DNA of 64,000 nucleotides from JASGKO01 sp049840595. Lineage in GTDB: Bacteria; Verrucomicrobiota; Verrucomicrobiia; Chthoniobacterales; Chthoniobacteraceae. Below, piece after piece: positions 44,174 through 52,680 of the stretch. Within the stretch, counting starts at the first letter, position 1, and the number at the start of each line of letters is the position of its first letter. Both the position numbers and the translations under genes were made by a program. The notes under the pieces were generated by a model. It made no database searches. It saw only the letters and a program-made list of their open reading frames with translations, and had not been told where the DNA came from. The stretch lies in contig JASGKO010000039.1 in assembly GCA_049840595.1 (NCBI GenBank), positions 248,001 to 312,000 on the forward strand, read 5' to 3'.

Positions 44174-45262
44174 TTAGCGGACGAAATTGCCGATCATCTT
44201 GACCAGCGATTCGCAGATGTCGCGCAAGCCGTCCCGGTATTTGTTCGTCGGCAATTGCGCGAGCAACTCCTCGGCGTCGCCCAGCATCTTTTGCGTGTAG
44301 AGCACGCTCGATTTCACTGCGCCGCGGTCGAGGGCGAGTTGGGCGAGATCTTCGATTTCCTCATCGGTGCCGTGCAGGATCACCGCGCTCAACCGCTCGT
44401 GCTCGCTGCCGTGTGCGCCTTGGAGCAGGTGCAGGATGGGCAGGGTGAGCTTGCCTTTGCGCAGGTCGGTGCCGAGCGTTTTGCCGGCGTTGCCCTCGTT
44501 GCCGGCGATGTCGAGCACGTCGTCGTAAATTTGGTAGGCGGTGCCCAGCTTCATGCCGAAGCGCTTCATCGCGGTGATGGTTTCCGGGGAGGCTTCGTTG
44601 AGGTAAGCGCCCAGCTCCGTCGCGACGCCGAAGAGCTTCGCCGTCTTCATCTCGATCACCCGCAGGTAATCCGCCACCGACATCTTTAGATCAAAACGGC
44701 GCTGGGTCTGGATGATCTCGCCCGAGCACACCTCCACGCTTGCACTGGCGATGCGGCGCATGATCTCGCTGTTGGGGAAATTCGTGGTGAGCTTCAGCGC
44801 ATGGGCAAAGAGGCAGTCGCCAAGCAGCACGCTCAACGAATTGCCCCAGCGTGCGTTTGCGGTGGGCTGGCTGCGGCGCGTATCCGCGCCGTCCATGATG
44901 TCGTCGTGCACCAGTGTCGCGGCATGGATGAGCTCCAGGATTACCGCCAGATCCACGTGGCTGGAGGAGATGTTGCCGGTTGCGCCACCGGCCAGCAAGG
45001 CGAGGGCGGGCCGCAGCCGCTTCCCGTTGCTCTCGCAGGCATAGGCCACGTAACCCTCGACGGCCGTGTCGAATTCGCGGGATTGCGCCCGAATTCGCTC
45101 CTCCACCGTGTAGAGGTGGGTATTGATCAACTCGAAAGCGCGTTTGATTTCGATAGGGACAAAAACATGCCGTTCACCCGGCTTTGTGAAACTTTTCACA
45201 ATAGCAAAATAATTCACCCAGCTTGGCAAAGTCAAAACCTCCGTTCCAAAAAGCGTAACCAT
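44174..45262 (-). CDS. ispB: polyprenyl diphosphate synthase (octaprenyl/heptaprenyl type)
   Basis: Up to 362 residues; the start is unsure because ATG 45262 lies in a low-conservation region and GTG codons at about 45219 or 45201 would fit better. First Asp-rich motif LVHDDIMDGADTRR, second YQIYDDVLDIAG, with GGKRxRP-like NGKRLRPALALLAGG. Trans-prenyl synthases of this type make the long isoprenoid tail of ubiquinone or menaquinone. Chain length is not deducible from the motifs by eye, so the symbol is tentative. Confidence 0.85.
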   Translation of the reverse strand: MVTLFGTEVLTLPSWVNYFAIVKSFTKPGERHVFVPIEIKRAFELINTHLYTVEERIRAQSREFDTAVEGYVAYACESNGKRLRPALALLAGGATGNISSSHVDLAVILELIHAATLVHDDIMDGADTRRSQPTANARWGNSLSVLLGDCLFAHALKLTTNFPNSEIMRRIASASVEVCSGEIIQTQRRFDLKMSVADYLRVIEMKTAKLFGVATELGAYLNEASPETITAMKRFGMKLGTAYQIYDDVLDIAGNEGNAGKTLGTDLRKGKLTLPILHLLQGAHGSEHERLSAVILHGTDEEIEDLAQLALDRGAVKSSVLYTQKMLGDAEELLAQLPTNKYRDGLRDICESLVKMIGNFVR

Positions 45263-45428
45263 TATTGCTTAAGCCTCGCTCGACAGAGAGGAAAATGATC
45301 GGTTGGCGCTGCCTGTGCTCAAGCTCCATCCCCTGAGGGTTTTCACTCAGAGGGGCTGGAACCATGAAAAATGACTGGCACTGGCCTTCGGGGTATGACA
45401 GTTTTTCCAGTCTAACCCTTACCTATTC

Positions 45429-46718
45429 ATGGACGCCCTCCAGCATCAGACACGAAAGCTATTTGAGTTTCAGAAGCGGCTCTTCAATTCGCGCTTCTTC
45501 ATGTTTTCGTTGCTGATCCATATCCTTTTCGTCGTGATCTTTGGCGGCAAGGTACTGTTTGATCGCTATGTGGAGCCCGAGGATTTCACGGGGGATGCGG
45601 GTTCCTCCTTCGTCGCCGATAACAACGCTCCCGAGCCTCCGCAACAGCAGCAGGTGCAGCAGCCGACCTTTAGCGTGACGGCACCGAGCACGCCCTCGAT
45701 GCCGAGCTCCCTCTCCGCGATCACGACATCGGCTCCGAGCAACGCTTCGTTCTCCGTGCCGACGATGGTGACTCCCACCCTGGCACCGACGATCACCAAC
45801 AATATTTCCCAGGCTGCCGCGCCTGCCCCGCCCGTCAATAATACGGGCATGTCCAAGGAAGTCGCCCAGGGCATCGCGGGATTTACCAGTGGCTGGGCCC
45901 AAGGGGGTGGTGGCGCTGGAAGCTCGGTGCGGGAGCGCAAGTTCAAGTTCACCGCCTATATCGCGAAGTACAGCGGGGGTGATTGGGACAGCACGATCGT
46001 CGTTTCGGGGGGGAAGATTGTCCGGGGTAGTCTACCCAACCTGCTCTACGTGATTGGCAAGCTTTCCCGCGACAAGGTGGATGCGGCTCCCGACCCCGTG
46101 CCGCTCGATCTTTCCAGCCAGGAGATCTTCGCCAAGAAGCCGCCCTTCATTATTTTCACCGGGCATCGTGATTTCGTGCTCACGGATACCGAAGTGCAGA
46201 ACCTGCAAAAGTATGTGCGTCTCGGGGGGTGCATCTGGGGGGATAGTTCGCTGCCCGGTCTTCGCTCTGCGTTCGATATCGCTTTCCGCCGCGAGATGCG
46301 CCGGGTGATGCCCGACAAGAATATCGATTGGGAGGAGATCCCGGCCAACAACCCGATCTTCAACAACGGCTACTACCAGGAAATCAAGGAAGTGATGCCC
46401 GGGATGAATTTCTACCAGGAGCCCTTCTTTTGCCTGAAGTATTACGGGCAGGTGGCCATCCTCTATACGCCGAACGACTACGGCGATATGTGGCAGTTCG
46501 GCCTCAACGACACCCTCCATTTCGATACCCGCAAGGACGAGCATTACAACTTCGTCGCCATGAATCGTGACATGTGGGAACGCCGCAACCTCTACTATCG
46601 CAACATCGAGGAAAAGAGCGTGGCCGATTGCTACAAGATGGGGATGAACATCATCATCCACCTGCTCACGCGCTGGGAGGATGCGACTCGCAACGTTGCC
46701 GCGCCATCGTCGCTGTAA
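45429..46718 (+). CDS. DUF4159 protein with N-terminal TonB-like anchor
   Basis: 429 residues. Cytoplasmic start, TM helix (FFMFSLLIHILFVVIFGGKV), a Pro/Gln/Ser/Thr-rich periplasmic spacer (APEPPQQQQVQQP), then DUF4159 (FKFTAYIAKYSGGDWDSTI, PPFIIFTGHRDFVLTDTEVQ, LGGCIWGDSSLPGL, RREMRRVMPDKNIDW). DUF4159 is GATase-like and occurs with MoxR/DUF58 clusters, although here it is 40 kb away from one. The N-terminal half resembles TonB; its use as an energy transducer is not supported because no TonB C-terminal domain is seen. Confidence 0.78.
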   Translation: MDALQHQTRKLFEFQKRLFNSRFFMFSLLIHILFVVIFGGKVLFDRYVEPEDFTGDAGSSFVADNNAPEPPQQQQVQQPTFSVTAPSTPSMPSSLSAITTSAPSNASFSVPTMVTPTLAPTITNNISQAAAPAPPVNNTGMSKEVAQGIAGFTSGWAQGGGGAGSSVRERKFKFTAYIAKYSGGDWDSTIVVSGGKIVRGSLPNLLYVIGKLSRDKVDAAPDPVPLDLSSQEIFAKKPPFIIFTGHRDFVLTDTEVQNLQKYVRLGGCIWGDSSLPGLRSAFDIAFRREMRRVMPDKNIDWEEIPANNPIFNNGYYQEIKEVMPGMNFYQEPFFCLKYYGQVAILYTPNDYGDMWQFGLNDTLHFDTRKDEHYNFVAMNRDMWERRNLYYRNIEEKSVADCYKMGMNIIIHLLTRWEDATRNVAAPSSL

Positions 46719-46851
46719 GGCAACGCGAAAAACCTGGAGATATCTCTCTGGGTGAGGGCGCATTGAGCGATCCCGACCGCTCCTAGAAGTCTGTGGTTGT
46801 GGTCACGTCTTTGCAGTTGTAAACCGTGGGCCCCCGGCGGAATGTTCTATT

Positions 46852-48231
46852 ATGAACTGGCGCCGCTTCCTTTGTTGGCTGGGATTGGTCATCGTCTGCA
46901 TTGGATCGCCTGCACCTGCGCTCCAGGCAGCAGAAACCGTGGTGGTCCCGATCCATGGGGAGATCTCCAGGGCGCAGTTTTATTTCCTGCGCCGTGCTTT
47001 GAAAGAAGCGGAGGCTGAATCGGCTACCGCAGTCATTCTCGATCTGGATACCTATGGTGGTGAGCTTTCCGCGGCTACCGAGATGCTGGATGCGCTTTCC
47101 AAAACCAGCATCCCGACCATCGCCTATGTGAATACCAATGCGGGCTCGGCAGGAGCCTTGATTTCGCTGGGCACGCGGAAGATTTACATGGCCCCGGTCA
47201 GTGCTATCGGAGCCGCGGCTCCGGTGATGGGGGGCGGGGAAGACCTGCCCTCGACGATGAATGACAAGGTGGTCTCGTATTTCTCCGGCTACTTCCGCAG
47301 CGCCGCCAGCCGCAACGGTTACAATCCCGATCTGGCCGAGGCCTTCATGAATAAGGCCAAGGAGGTGAAGGTGGGCAACGAAATCGTGCACCCATCCGGT
47401 TCGCTGCTCACGCTCGGTGCGCAGGAGGCGACGCGGATGGTGAATGGCAAGCCGTTGCTCGCGATCGGCATTGCCTCCTCGATCGAGGATCTGGTGGAAA
47501 AGGAAAAACTGCCGGCCAATATCCAGCGGATCGAGCAGACCGGTTTTGAAACCCTGGCGCTCTGGCTTACGACACTGGCGCCGCTTCTGCTGCTGGGCGG
47601 GATTATCGGGGCTTATATCGAGATGAAGACGCCCGGCTTTGGTGCCGCCGGGACGGTTTCGATCATCTGCTTTGGAGCGTTCTTTGCCGGGCAGTATCTG
47701 GCCGGGCTTTCCGGCTGGGAAGTGGGAATGGTGTTTGTGATCGGGCTGGTATTGGTCGCGGGGGAACTCTTTGTCCATCCCGGGACCATCATTCCTGGGC
47801 TGGTGGGGATGCTGCTCATGCTCGGCTCACTCGTCTGGGCGATGCTGGATCGCTATCCGCACGAGCCCTTGCTGCCGACCGCGCAGATGCTCCAACGCCC
47901 GCTGGGCACGCTGTTGCTCACGATCGTGCTGAGTGTGGCCGTGCTGATGATCCTGGCCCGGTGGCTGCCCAAGTCCTCTCTCTTCCGTGTGATTGCACTC
48001 CAACAGGCGAATCCCACGGGGCCATCGCTGGAAGTGGTGAGCCCCGGCCTCTCGCATCTGGCGATTGGAACGGAGGGGGTGGCGGTCACGATTCTGCGCC
48101 CGAGTGGCAAGGCGCGGATTGGCCCGGAGCTGGTGGACGTAATTACCGATGGCGAATTTGTGCAGCCTTCGGCCCCGGTGCGAATCGTGCAGATCGCCGG
48201 GAGCCGGATTGTGGTGAAGCCTGTGGGCTAA
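46852..48231 (+). CDS. NfeD family membrane-bound ClpP-class protease (NfeD1b)
   Basis: 459 residues. Signal peptide, then the ClpP-like domain to about residue 230. The catalytic Ser-Lys dyad fits S99 in NTNAGSAGALIS and K139 in STMNDKVVS, at nearly the same positions as S97/K138 of the archaeal 1510-N protease. Four to five TM helices (LALWLTTLAPLLLLGGIIGA, VGMVFVIGLVLVAGELFVH) and a C-terminal OB-fold NfeD domain (about 390-459) follow. Such proteins cleave or scaffold stomatin/flotillin partners in the membrane; no stomatin gene is adjacent. Confidence 0.9.
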   Translation: MNWRRFLCWLGLVIVCIGSPAPALQAAETVVVPIHGEISRAQFYFLRRALKEAEAESATAVILDLDTYGGELSAATEMLDALSKTSIPTIAYVNTNAGSAGALISLGTRKIYMAPVSAIGAAAPVMGGGEDLPSTMNDKVVSYFSGYFRSAASRNGYNPDLAEAFMNKAKEVKVGNEIVHPSGSLLTLGAQEATRMVNGKPLLAIGIASSIEDLVEKEKLPANIQRIEQTGFETLALWLTTLAPLLLLGGIIGAYIEMKTPGFGAAGTVSIICFGAFFAGQYLAGLSGWEVGMVFVIGLVLVAGELFVHPGTIIPGLVGMLLMLGSLVWAMLDRYPHEPLLPTAQMLQRPLGTLLLTIVLSVAVLMILARWLPKSSLFRVIALQQANPTGPSLEVVSPGLSHLAIGTEGVAVTILRPSGKARIGPELVDVITDGEFVQPSAPVRIVQIAGSRIVVKPVG

Positions 48232-48236
48232 TTGGA

Positions 48237-48266
48237 ACCGCGGCGGACACGGCGAGCGCGGCGGAA
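48237..48266. repeat. short CGCGGCGGACACGG word repeat
   Basis: CCGCGGCGGACACGGCGAGC followed by GCGGCGG forms a small word array just after the nfeD-like stop and before the end of thiS. Similar in style to the other intergenic repeats. Confidence 0.4.
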
Positions 48267-48285
48267 AAATTGAATTACGAGGACT

Positions 48286-48483
48286 CTATCCCCCCGCGAC
48301 AACTTTCAAGATTTCGATGGAATTTCCGTCGCTTAGTGGAGTCTCTGCCCACTCTCGGGGATGGAGAGCGCGGAGATTGTGCTCTACGAGGATGGCTTTC
48401 CCGGGCAGCCCGAGTTCGGCGATCAATTCGGCGATATTCTTGGCGGCCGTGTCGTGGGCCGCTCCGTTCAGTTGGATCTTCAT
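48286..48483 (-). CDS. thiS: sulfur carrier protein ThiS
   Basis: 65 residues from ATG 48483 (MKIQLNGAAHDTA). Ubiquitin-like MoaD/ThiS fold with conserved VEHNLRALHPREW and the C-terminal Gly-Gly (ILKVVAGG) that is adenylated and thiocarboxylated. Sulfur carrier for the thiazole ring of thiamine. The start overlaps the thiH stop (ATGA, 48483-48480). No thiG follows. Confidence 0.9.
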   Translation of the reverse strand: MKIQLNGAAHDTAAKNIAELIAELGLPGKAILVEHNLRALHPREWAETPLSDGNSIEILKVVAGG

Positions 48484-49595
48484 CCCTGTAGAATCGCGGG
48501 GTCCCAGTCTTTCCAGACTGGTTCCATGCCATGGCGGCGAAGCATCGCAGCGATTTCCTGGGGAGCCCGGTGATCGCTGATCTGGAACTGCTCGGTGGCC
48601 TGTGCATCGGTCGGCAGGGTTTCCAGTTCCACGATCTTGCCGCGGACGGTGTGGTGAAGCTGATCGCGTCCTTCGCCAGTGTAGCCGCCGGGCTCGGTGT
48701 GGCTGCCGGCACTCATCATGGTGATGCCCAGCGGGAGCAGCGCGTCGCGCAAGGCGGGCTGCTCGCGGGTGCTGAGGACGATTCCGACTTGCGGGAAGGT
48801 CAGCCGCAGGGCGCAAATCAGTAGGATGAAATCACGATCGGTCACCGTTTGCAGTGGCTGGAATTCGCCCGCACAGGGCTTGAGGCGGGGGAAACTCACG
48901 GTGAGCTGGGCTTTCCAGCAATGCTTGAGCAAATACTCGGTGTGGGTGGCGAGGGAAAGCGCCTCGGCGCGCCAGTCGTGCAACCCGAGCAAGGCGCCGA
49001 TACCGAGCCGGCGAAAGCCCGCCGCATACGCACGCTCGGGGCAGTCCAGGCGCCAGTCGAAATCTCGCTTCGGCCCCGCAGTGTGCATCTGCTCGTAGGT
49101 GGCGCGATGATAAGTTTCCTGATAGACGACCAATCCTTCGGCCCCCGCCCGGGCGATGGGTTCGTATTCATGCGTTTCCATCGGGGCGACTTCCAGCGAC
49201 ACGCCGGGGACGATCGCCGCCACGCGGCGCACGCATTCCTCCAGGTAGCCATTGGAGACAAACTTGGGGTGCTCTCCCGCGACGAGCAGGATGTTGCGAA
49301 AACCTTCCGCCGCCAGATGCCGGGCCTCGCGTTCCATCTGCGCATAATCAAGCGTCACCCGCAGGATCGGATTGTCCCGCGAAAAGCCGCAATACTGGCA
49401 GTTGTTGATGCACTCGTTCGACAGATACAGCGGAGCGAACAGCCGCATCGTCCGCCCGAAGTGATGCCGGGTTAGCGCCTGCGATTTGCGGGCCATTTCC
49501 TGCAACTCCGCCGGGGATTTCGGCGCCAGCAACCGCTCGAACTGCTGGAGCAGTGGGCTACGCGTCGCCTGAGGCAGGTATTGGGAAAAAGTCAC
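48480..49595 (-). CDS. thiH: 2-iminoacetate synthase ThiH (radical SAM)
   Basis: 371 residues. The [4Fe-4S]-SAM motif is CINNCQYCGF (C-x3-C-x2-C). HPKFVSNGYLEECVRRVA, VYQETYHRATYEQMH and AGSHTEPGGY are characteristic of ThiH rather than other radical SAM enzymes. It cleaves tyrosine to give dehydroglycine for the thiazole. Coupled to thiS by a four-base overlap. No thiG or thiF in the window. Confidence 0.93.
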   Translation of the reverse strand: MTFSQYLPQATRSPLLQQFERLLAPKSPAELQEMARKSQALTRHHFGRTMRLFAPLYLSNECINNCQYCGFSRDNPILRVTLDYAQMEREARHLAAEGFRNILLVAGEHPKFVSNGYLEECVRRVAAIVPGVSLEVAPMETHEYEPIARAGAEGLVVYQETYHRATYEQMHTAGPKRDFDWRLDCPERAYAAGFRRLGIGALLGLHDWRAEALSLATHTEYLLKHCWKAQLTVSFPRLKPCAGEFQPLQTVTDRDFILLICALRLTFPQVGIVLSTREQPALRDALLPLGITMMSAGSHTEPGGYTGEGRDQLHHTVRGKIVELETLPTDAQATEQFQISDHRAPQEIAAMLRRHGMEPVWKDWDPAILQG

Positions 49596-49743
49596 AGCCC
49601 AATAAGGATGAAAAAGCTGAAATTAAAAAGGGATTTTTAAGCCATACGATGGGGAATCGGGCCGCTGCTACTCCAGCCGGTGAACGCACCTCCTCTGAGC
49701 AAAACAGTTTCAGAAACCCACCTGATGGGCTATGCTCCGCGCG

Positions 49744-50082
49744 ATGTCTTCCAAAGTTCACTATGTCTGCCAGCGCTGCGGGAATTGTTGCCGCTGGCCG
49801 GGCTTTGTGAAGCTCACGGAACCGGAGGTCAGCGCGATTGCGGCACATCTCGGGTTGCCGGAGTATGATTTCATCCAGCGCTATACCCGGTTGCGGCCGA
49901 ATCGCGAGGGCTTGGCGCTGATGGACAAGCAGGAGAACGAGGAGTGCATCTTTTTCGAGAATGGCGGTTGCGTGATCCAGCCGGTGAAGCCGCAGCAGTG
50001 CCGCGATTTTCCGAATCGATGGAATTTCCCCGGCTGGCGCGAAGTGTGCGAAGCGATCCCGGTCGAGCAGCCAGCGTCCTAG
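49744..50082 (+). CDS. YkgJ-like zinc/iron-chelating cysteine cluster protein
   Basis: 112 residues from ATG 49744 (MSSKVHYVCQRCGNCCRWPG). The Cys-rich N-terminus CxxCGxCC, a later ECIFFENGGCVIQPVKPQQC and a final C in WREVC form the typical 8-Cys cluster of the YkgJ/CxxCxxCC family, which binds zinc or an Fe-S cluster. Seven bases upstream of the glycosyltransferase gene and probably co-transcribed. Confidence 0.85.
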   Translation: MSSKVHYVCQRCGNCCRWPGFVKLTEPEVSAIAAHLGLPEYDFIQRYTRLRPNREGLALMDKQENEECIFFENGGCVIQPVKPQQCRDFPNRWNFPGWREVCEAIPVEQPAS

Positions 50083-50088
50083 TTTTCT

Positions 50089-51297
50089 ATGCTGACTGTG
50101 CTGATGATTTACCATGGGCTGGTGCTGGGAATCCTGCTGCTGTCGGTGGTGGTCATGGCGGTGAATCTTTTCTGCTTTTCTACTCTGAAGAACGGCGCGC
50201 AGCCAAAGCGGACCCCGAAAATCTCCGTGCTGGTGCCGGCGCGCAATGAGGAGCATCGCATCGGTCCCTGTGCCGGGTCATTAGCCGTGCAGGATTACCC
50301 CGACTACGAGGTGCTGATCCTGAATGACAATTCCACCGACGACACCGAGGGGGTGCTCAGGCGCGCGGGCTTTGGCGAGGACGGCCGCCTGCGGATGCTG
50401 CGTGGCACGCCGCTACCACCGGGCTGGATGGGCAAATCGTGGGCCTGTCATCAACTTTCCCAGGCTGCGACCGGCGATTACCTGCTGTTTACCGATGCGG
50501 ATACCTGGCATGGACCGGAAACGTTGAAGGCGGCAATGCTGGAAGCAGAACGCACCCGGGCCGATCTGCTTTCCGCCTGGCCGCGGCAAATCACCGGCTC
50601 CTTCAGTGAAATGCTGGTGATTCCCATGCTGTATGTCTTTGGTTTTACCACCTTTCCGCATGTGCTGCTCCAGTTGGCGCAGGACCGGCCCCAGTGGGTG
50701 CCGTGGCTCCAGCGGGAAACCCTGGAAAATCTCGGGGGGGCGAATGGCCAGTTCCTCCTCTTCAGGCGCGAGGCATATGAAGCGATCGGTGGTCACGAGG
50801 CGGTGAAGGGCAATATGGTGGAAGATCTGTCGCTCGGGCGGGCCGTGGCGGCGCGGATTCCCGACGGGATGCGGCTGGTGAATTGCGATAACGCGCTCGG
50901 CACGTGCCGGATGTACACCAACTTTCGCGAGCTCTGGGACGGCTTTTCCAAAAATGCGATGCCGGCTTTCAAGGGCTCCAAAACGAGCTTTTGGATCTTT
51001 ATTCTGATCTACTGGGCAATCTTCTCCGCTCCGTTTCTGTGGCTCTTTTCTAGAGAGTTTCGCACGGTGGCGCTGGTGGAATCGGGGCTGATCCTGCTGA
51101 TCCGTGGCGTCCTCTCGTTTCGCTTCAAGCTGTCGTGGCTGAGCTGCCCGCTGCATTTCCTCGGCAACAGCCTCATGGTGATCATCGCCCTCAATAGCCT
51201 GCGGCTGGTCCGCACCAGCGGGGTGATGTGGAAAGGGCGCGTCTATGGGCTCCGAGGCGATAATGCGGAGGTGGAGGGCGTCAAACGGGAGGTTTGA
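50089..51297 (+). CDS. family 2 glycosyltransferase, membrane-bound
   Basis: 402 residues. N-terminal TM helix, GT-A fold with ISVLVPARNEEHRIGPC, LILNDNSTDDTEG, LPPGWMGKSWACHQL, YLLFTDADTWHGP (DxD-like) and NMVEDLSLGRAVAA, then three to four C-terminal TM helices. The LPPGWMGKSWA and FTDADTxH motifs are shared with carotenoid (CrtQ) and hopanoid-associated (HpnB) glycosyltransferases, so a lipid acceptor is likely; neither pathway is visible nearby. Confidence 0.82.
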   Translation: MLTVLMIYHGLVLGILLLSVVVMAVNLFCFSTLKNGAQPKRTPKISVLVPARNEEHRIGPCAGSLAVQDYPDYEVLILNDNSTDDTEGVLRRAGFGEDGRLRMLRGTPLPPGWMGKSWACHQLSQAATGDYLLFTDADTWHGPETLKAAMLEAERTRADLLSAWPRQITGSFSEMLVIPMLYVFGFTTFPHVLLQLAQDRPQWVPWLQRETLENLGGANGQFLLFRREAYEAIGGHEAVKGNMVEDLSLGRAVAARIPDGMRLVNCDNALGTCRMYTNFRELWDGFSKNAMPAFKGSKTSFWIFILIYWAIFSAPFLWLFSREFRTVALVESGLILLIRGVLSFRFKLSWLSCPLHFLGNSLMVIIALNSLRLVRTSGVMWKGRVYGLRGDNAEVEGVKREV

Positions 51298-51359
51298 GTC
51301 CGATTTCGGGGATTGGGGCCAGCCTTGCTTTTTAGGGCCAGCGCGCGCATGGTCGGGCC

Positions 51360-51821
51360 ATGGACTGGCATTTTTTGATTCATCCATTTGCGTTGGGGCT
51401 GGAGTTGGGGCTCGTCTTTACCGGGCTGGCGGTCTTTCGTCTCTGGCGGGAAAAGGGGGAGTTGAAGCGGTTCAAACGTCACCTGAGCGACAAACTGGAG
51501 ATCGAGGCCGAGACGCTGAACCGACTCAAGAGCGAGGCCGAATCCCTGCGCAAGGAAAACGAAAATCTGCGCCTGCAGGTGGGCTCAATGAATCAGTCAC
51601 AAGAGGCTCGCCTCGTGCGGGATCTGGAGATTTTTGCCCGCGCGGAGAAGCGGATGATGGTGTCCGCGCCCGGCTTTGCGCCTTCCTGGGAGCATGCGAA
51701 GAGCGAGGCCCAGGCGGAGCTTGCCGATGAAGAGGCCGGTCGCAGCCTGCCCCGGCGGGTGTTTACCAAGCTGTTTGGCACCCCGGCCCGGCGCGAGGAA
51801 AAGGCGCTGCCCGAGGCGTAG
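51360..51821 (+). CDS. membrane-anchored coiled-coil protein
   Basis: 153 residues. TM helix near the N-terminus (FALGLELGLVFTGLAVFRLW), a long charged coiled coil (SDKLEIEAETLNRLKSEAE to about residue 75) and a helical C-terminus (AEKRMMVSAPGFAPSWEHAK). Resembles small LapA-like or YtxH-like anchors, with no firm family. Downstream of the GT2 gene. Confidence 0.65.
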   Translation: MDWHFLIHPFALGLELGLVFTGLAVFRLWREKGELKRFKRHLSDKLEIEAETLNRLKSEAESLRKENENLRLQVGSMNQSQEARLVRDLEIFARAEKRMMVSAPGFAPSWEHAKSEAQAELADEEAGRSLPRRVFTKLFGTPARREEKALPEA

Positions 51822-51834
51822 TCGTCGATATTCC

Positions 51835-51955
51835 TGCCAAGCCAGCCCGCGTTCCGGCGGGGTGCTACCGAGTTGCACCCGGGAGCGCAACCGGTGGCTG
51901 GCGAGGTTTAACTTCGCCGCAACGGAGGCGCTACCAGGCCGCCACCCGGGAGCCA
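51835..51955. repeat. possible degenerate repeat before apt
   Basis: Two similar segments, CGTTCCGGCGGGGTGCTACC (51852-51871) and GCCGCAACGGAGGCGCTACC (51913-51932), share the CGG-GG-GCTACC core. They lie in the 235-base gap between the coiled-coil gene and apt. Confidence 0.35.
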
Positions 51956-52056
51956 TCGCAAAAAAGGCGATTCCACCGGTCCGACCAAGCCCCGCGACCG
52001 CACATTTTCGCGCTTTTGTTTTGCGGGCGGGGCCGGGGATTCCCTATGGTGCGCCC

Positions 52057-52587
52057 ATGTCGAACGAATCTGTCGCCAAGCTGGCCGCGGCCATCCGTGA
52101 TGTCGTGGATTTCCCGAAGCCGGGAATTATTTTCAAGGATATCACCCCGATTCTGGCCGATGGCGAGTTGTTGCGACTGACGGTCGATCTGCTCACCGAG
52201 CCCCTGCTGGCGGATCCGCCCACGAAGATCGTGGGGATCGATGCCCGCGGGTTCATTTTTGGCGCGGCCGTGGCGACCAAGCTGGGCGTCGGGTTCATCC
52301 CGGTGCGGAAAAAAGGCAAGCTGCCCTACCAGTCGAAATCGGTCGCCTACGCCCTCGAATACGGCGAGGCCGTGGTGGAAATGCACACCGACGCCATCGC
52401 TCCCGGCGAAAAAGTGGCCCTGGTGGACGACTTGCTGGCGACTGGAGGCACGGCAGCAGCGGCGATTGAGTTGATCAAAGAGGCCGGCGGCGTGTTGCAG
52501 GCCGCCATTTTTTTGATCGAGCTCGACTTTCTCAAGGGGCGCGAGCGGCTGGGGACGGTGCCGGTTCAGACCTATTTGCATTATTGA
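52057..52587 (+). CDS. apt: adenine phosphoribosyltransferase
   Basis: 176 residues from ATG 52057. Canonical APT: DFPKPGIIFKDITPIL, GIDARGFIFGAAVA, RKKGKLP flexible loop and the PRPP-binding VALVDDLLATGGTAAAAI. It salvages adenine to AMP. An upstream in-frame extension lacks similarity. A terminator follows the stop. Confidence 0.95.
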   Translation: MSNESVAKLAAAIRDVVDFPKPGIIFKDITPILADGELLRLTVDLLTEPLLADPPTKIVGIDARGFIFGAAVATKLGVGFIPVRKKGKLPYQSKSVAYALEYGEAVVEMHTDAIAPGEKVALVDDLLATGGTAAAAIELIKEAGGVLQAAIFLIELDFLKGRERLGTVPVQTYLHY

Positions 52588-52588
52588 G

Positions 52589-52614
52589 AGCCTGTTTTTT
52601 TGAACAGGCTTTTC
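52589..52614 (+). terminator. intrinsic terminator after apt
   Basis: AGCCTGTT (52589-52596) pairs with AACAGGCT (52603-52610) across a T-rich loop, followed by TTTT. Confidence 0.85.
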
Positions 52615-52680
52615 TGCAAAACGGTGGCGTGCGGGGAATTGTAAAGGTTTTTTAAAGAAGGAGTTTCCTTTCCCATCGCT

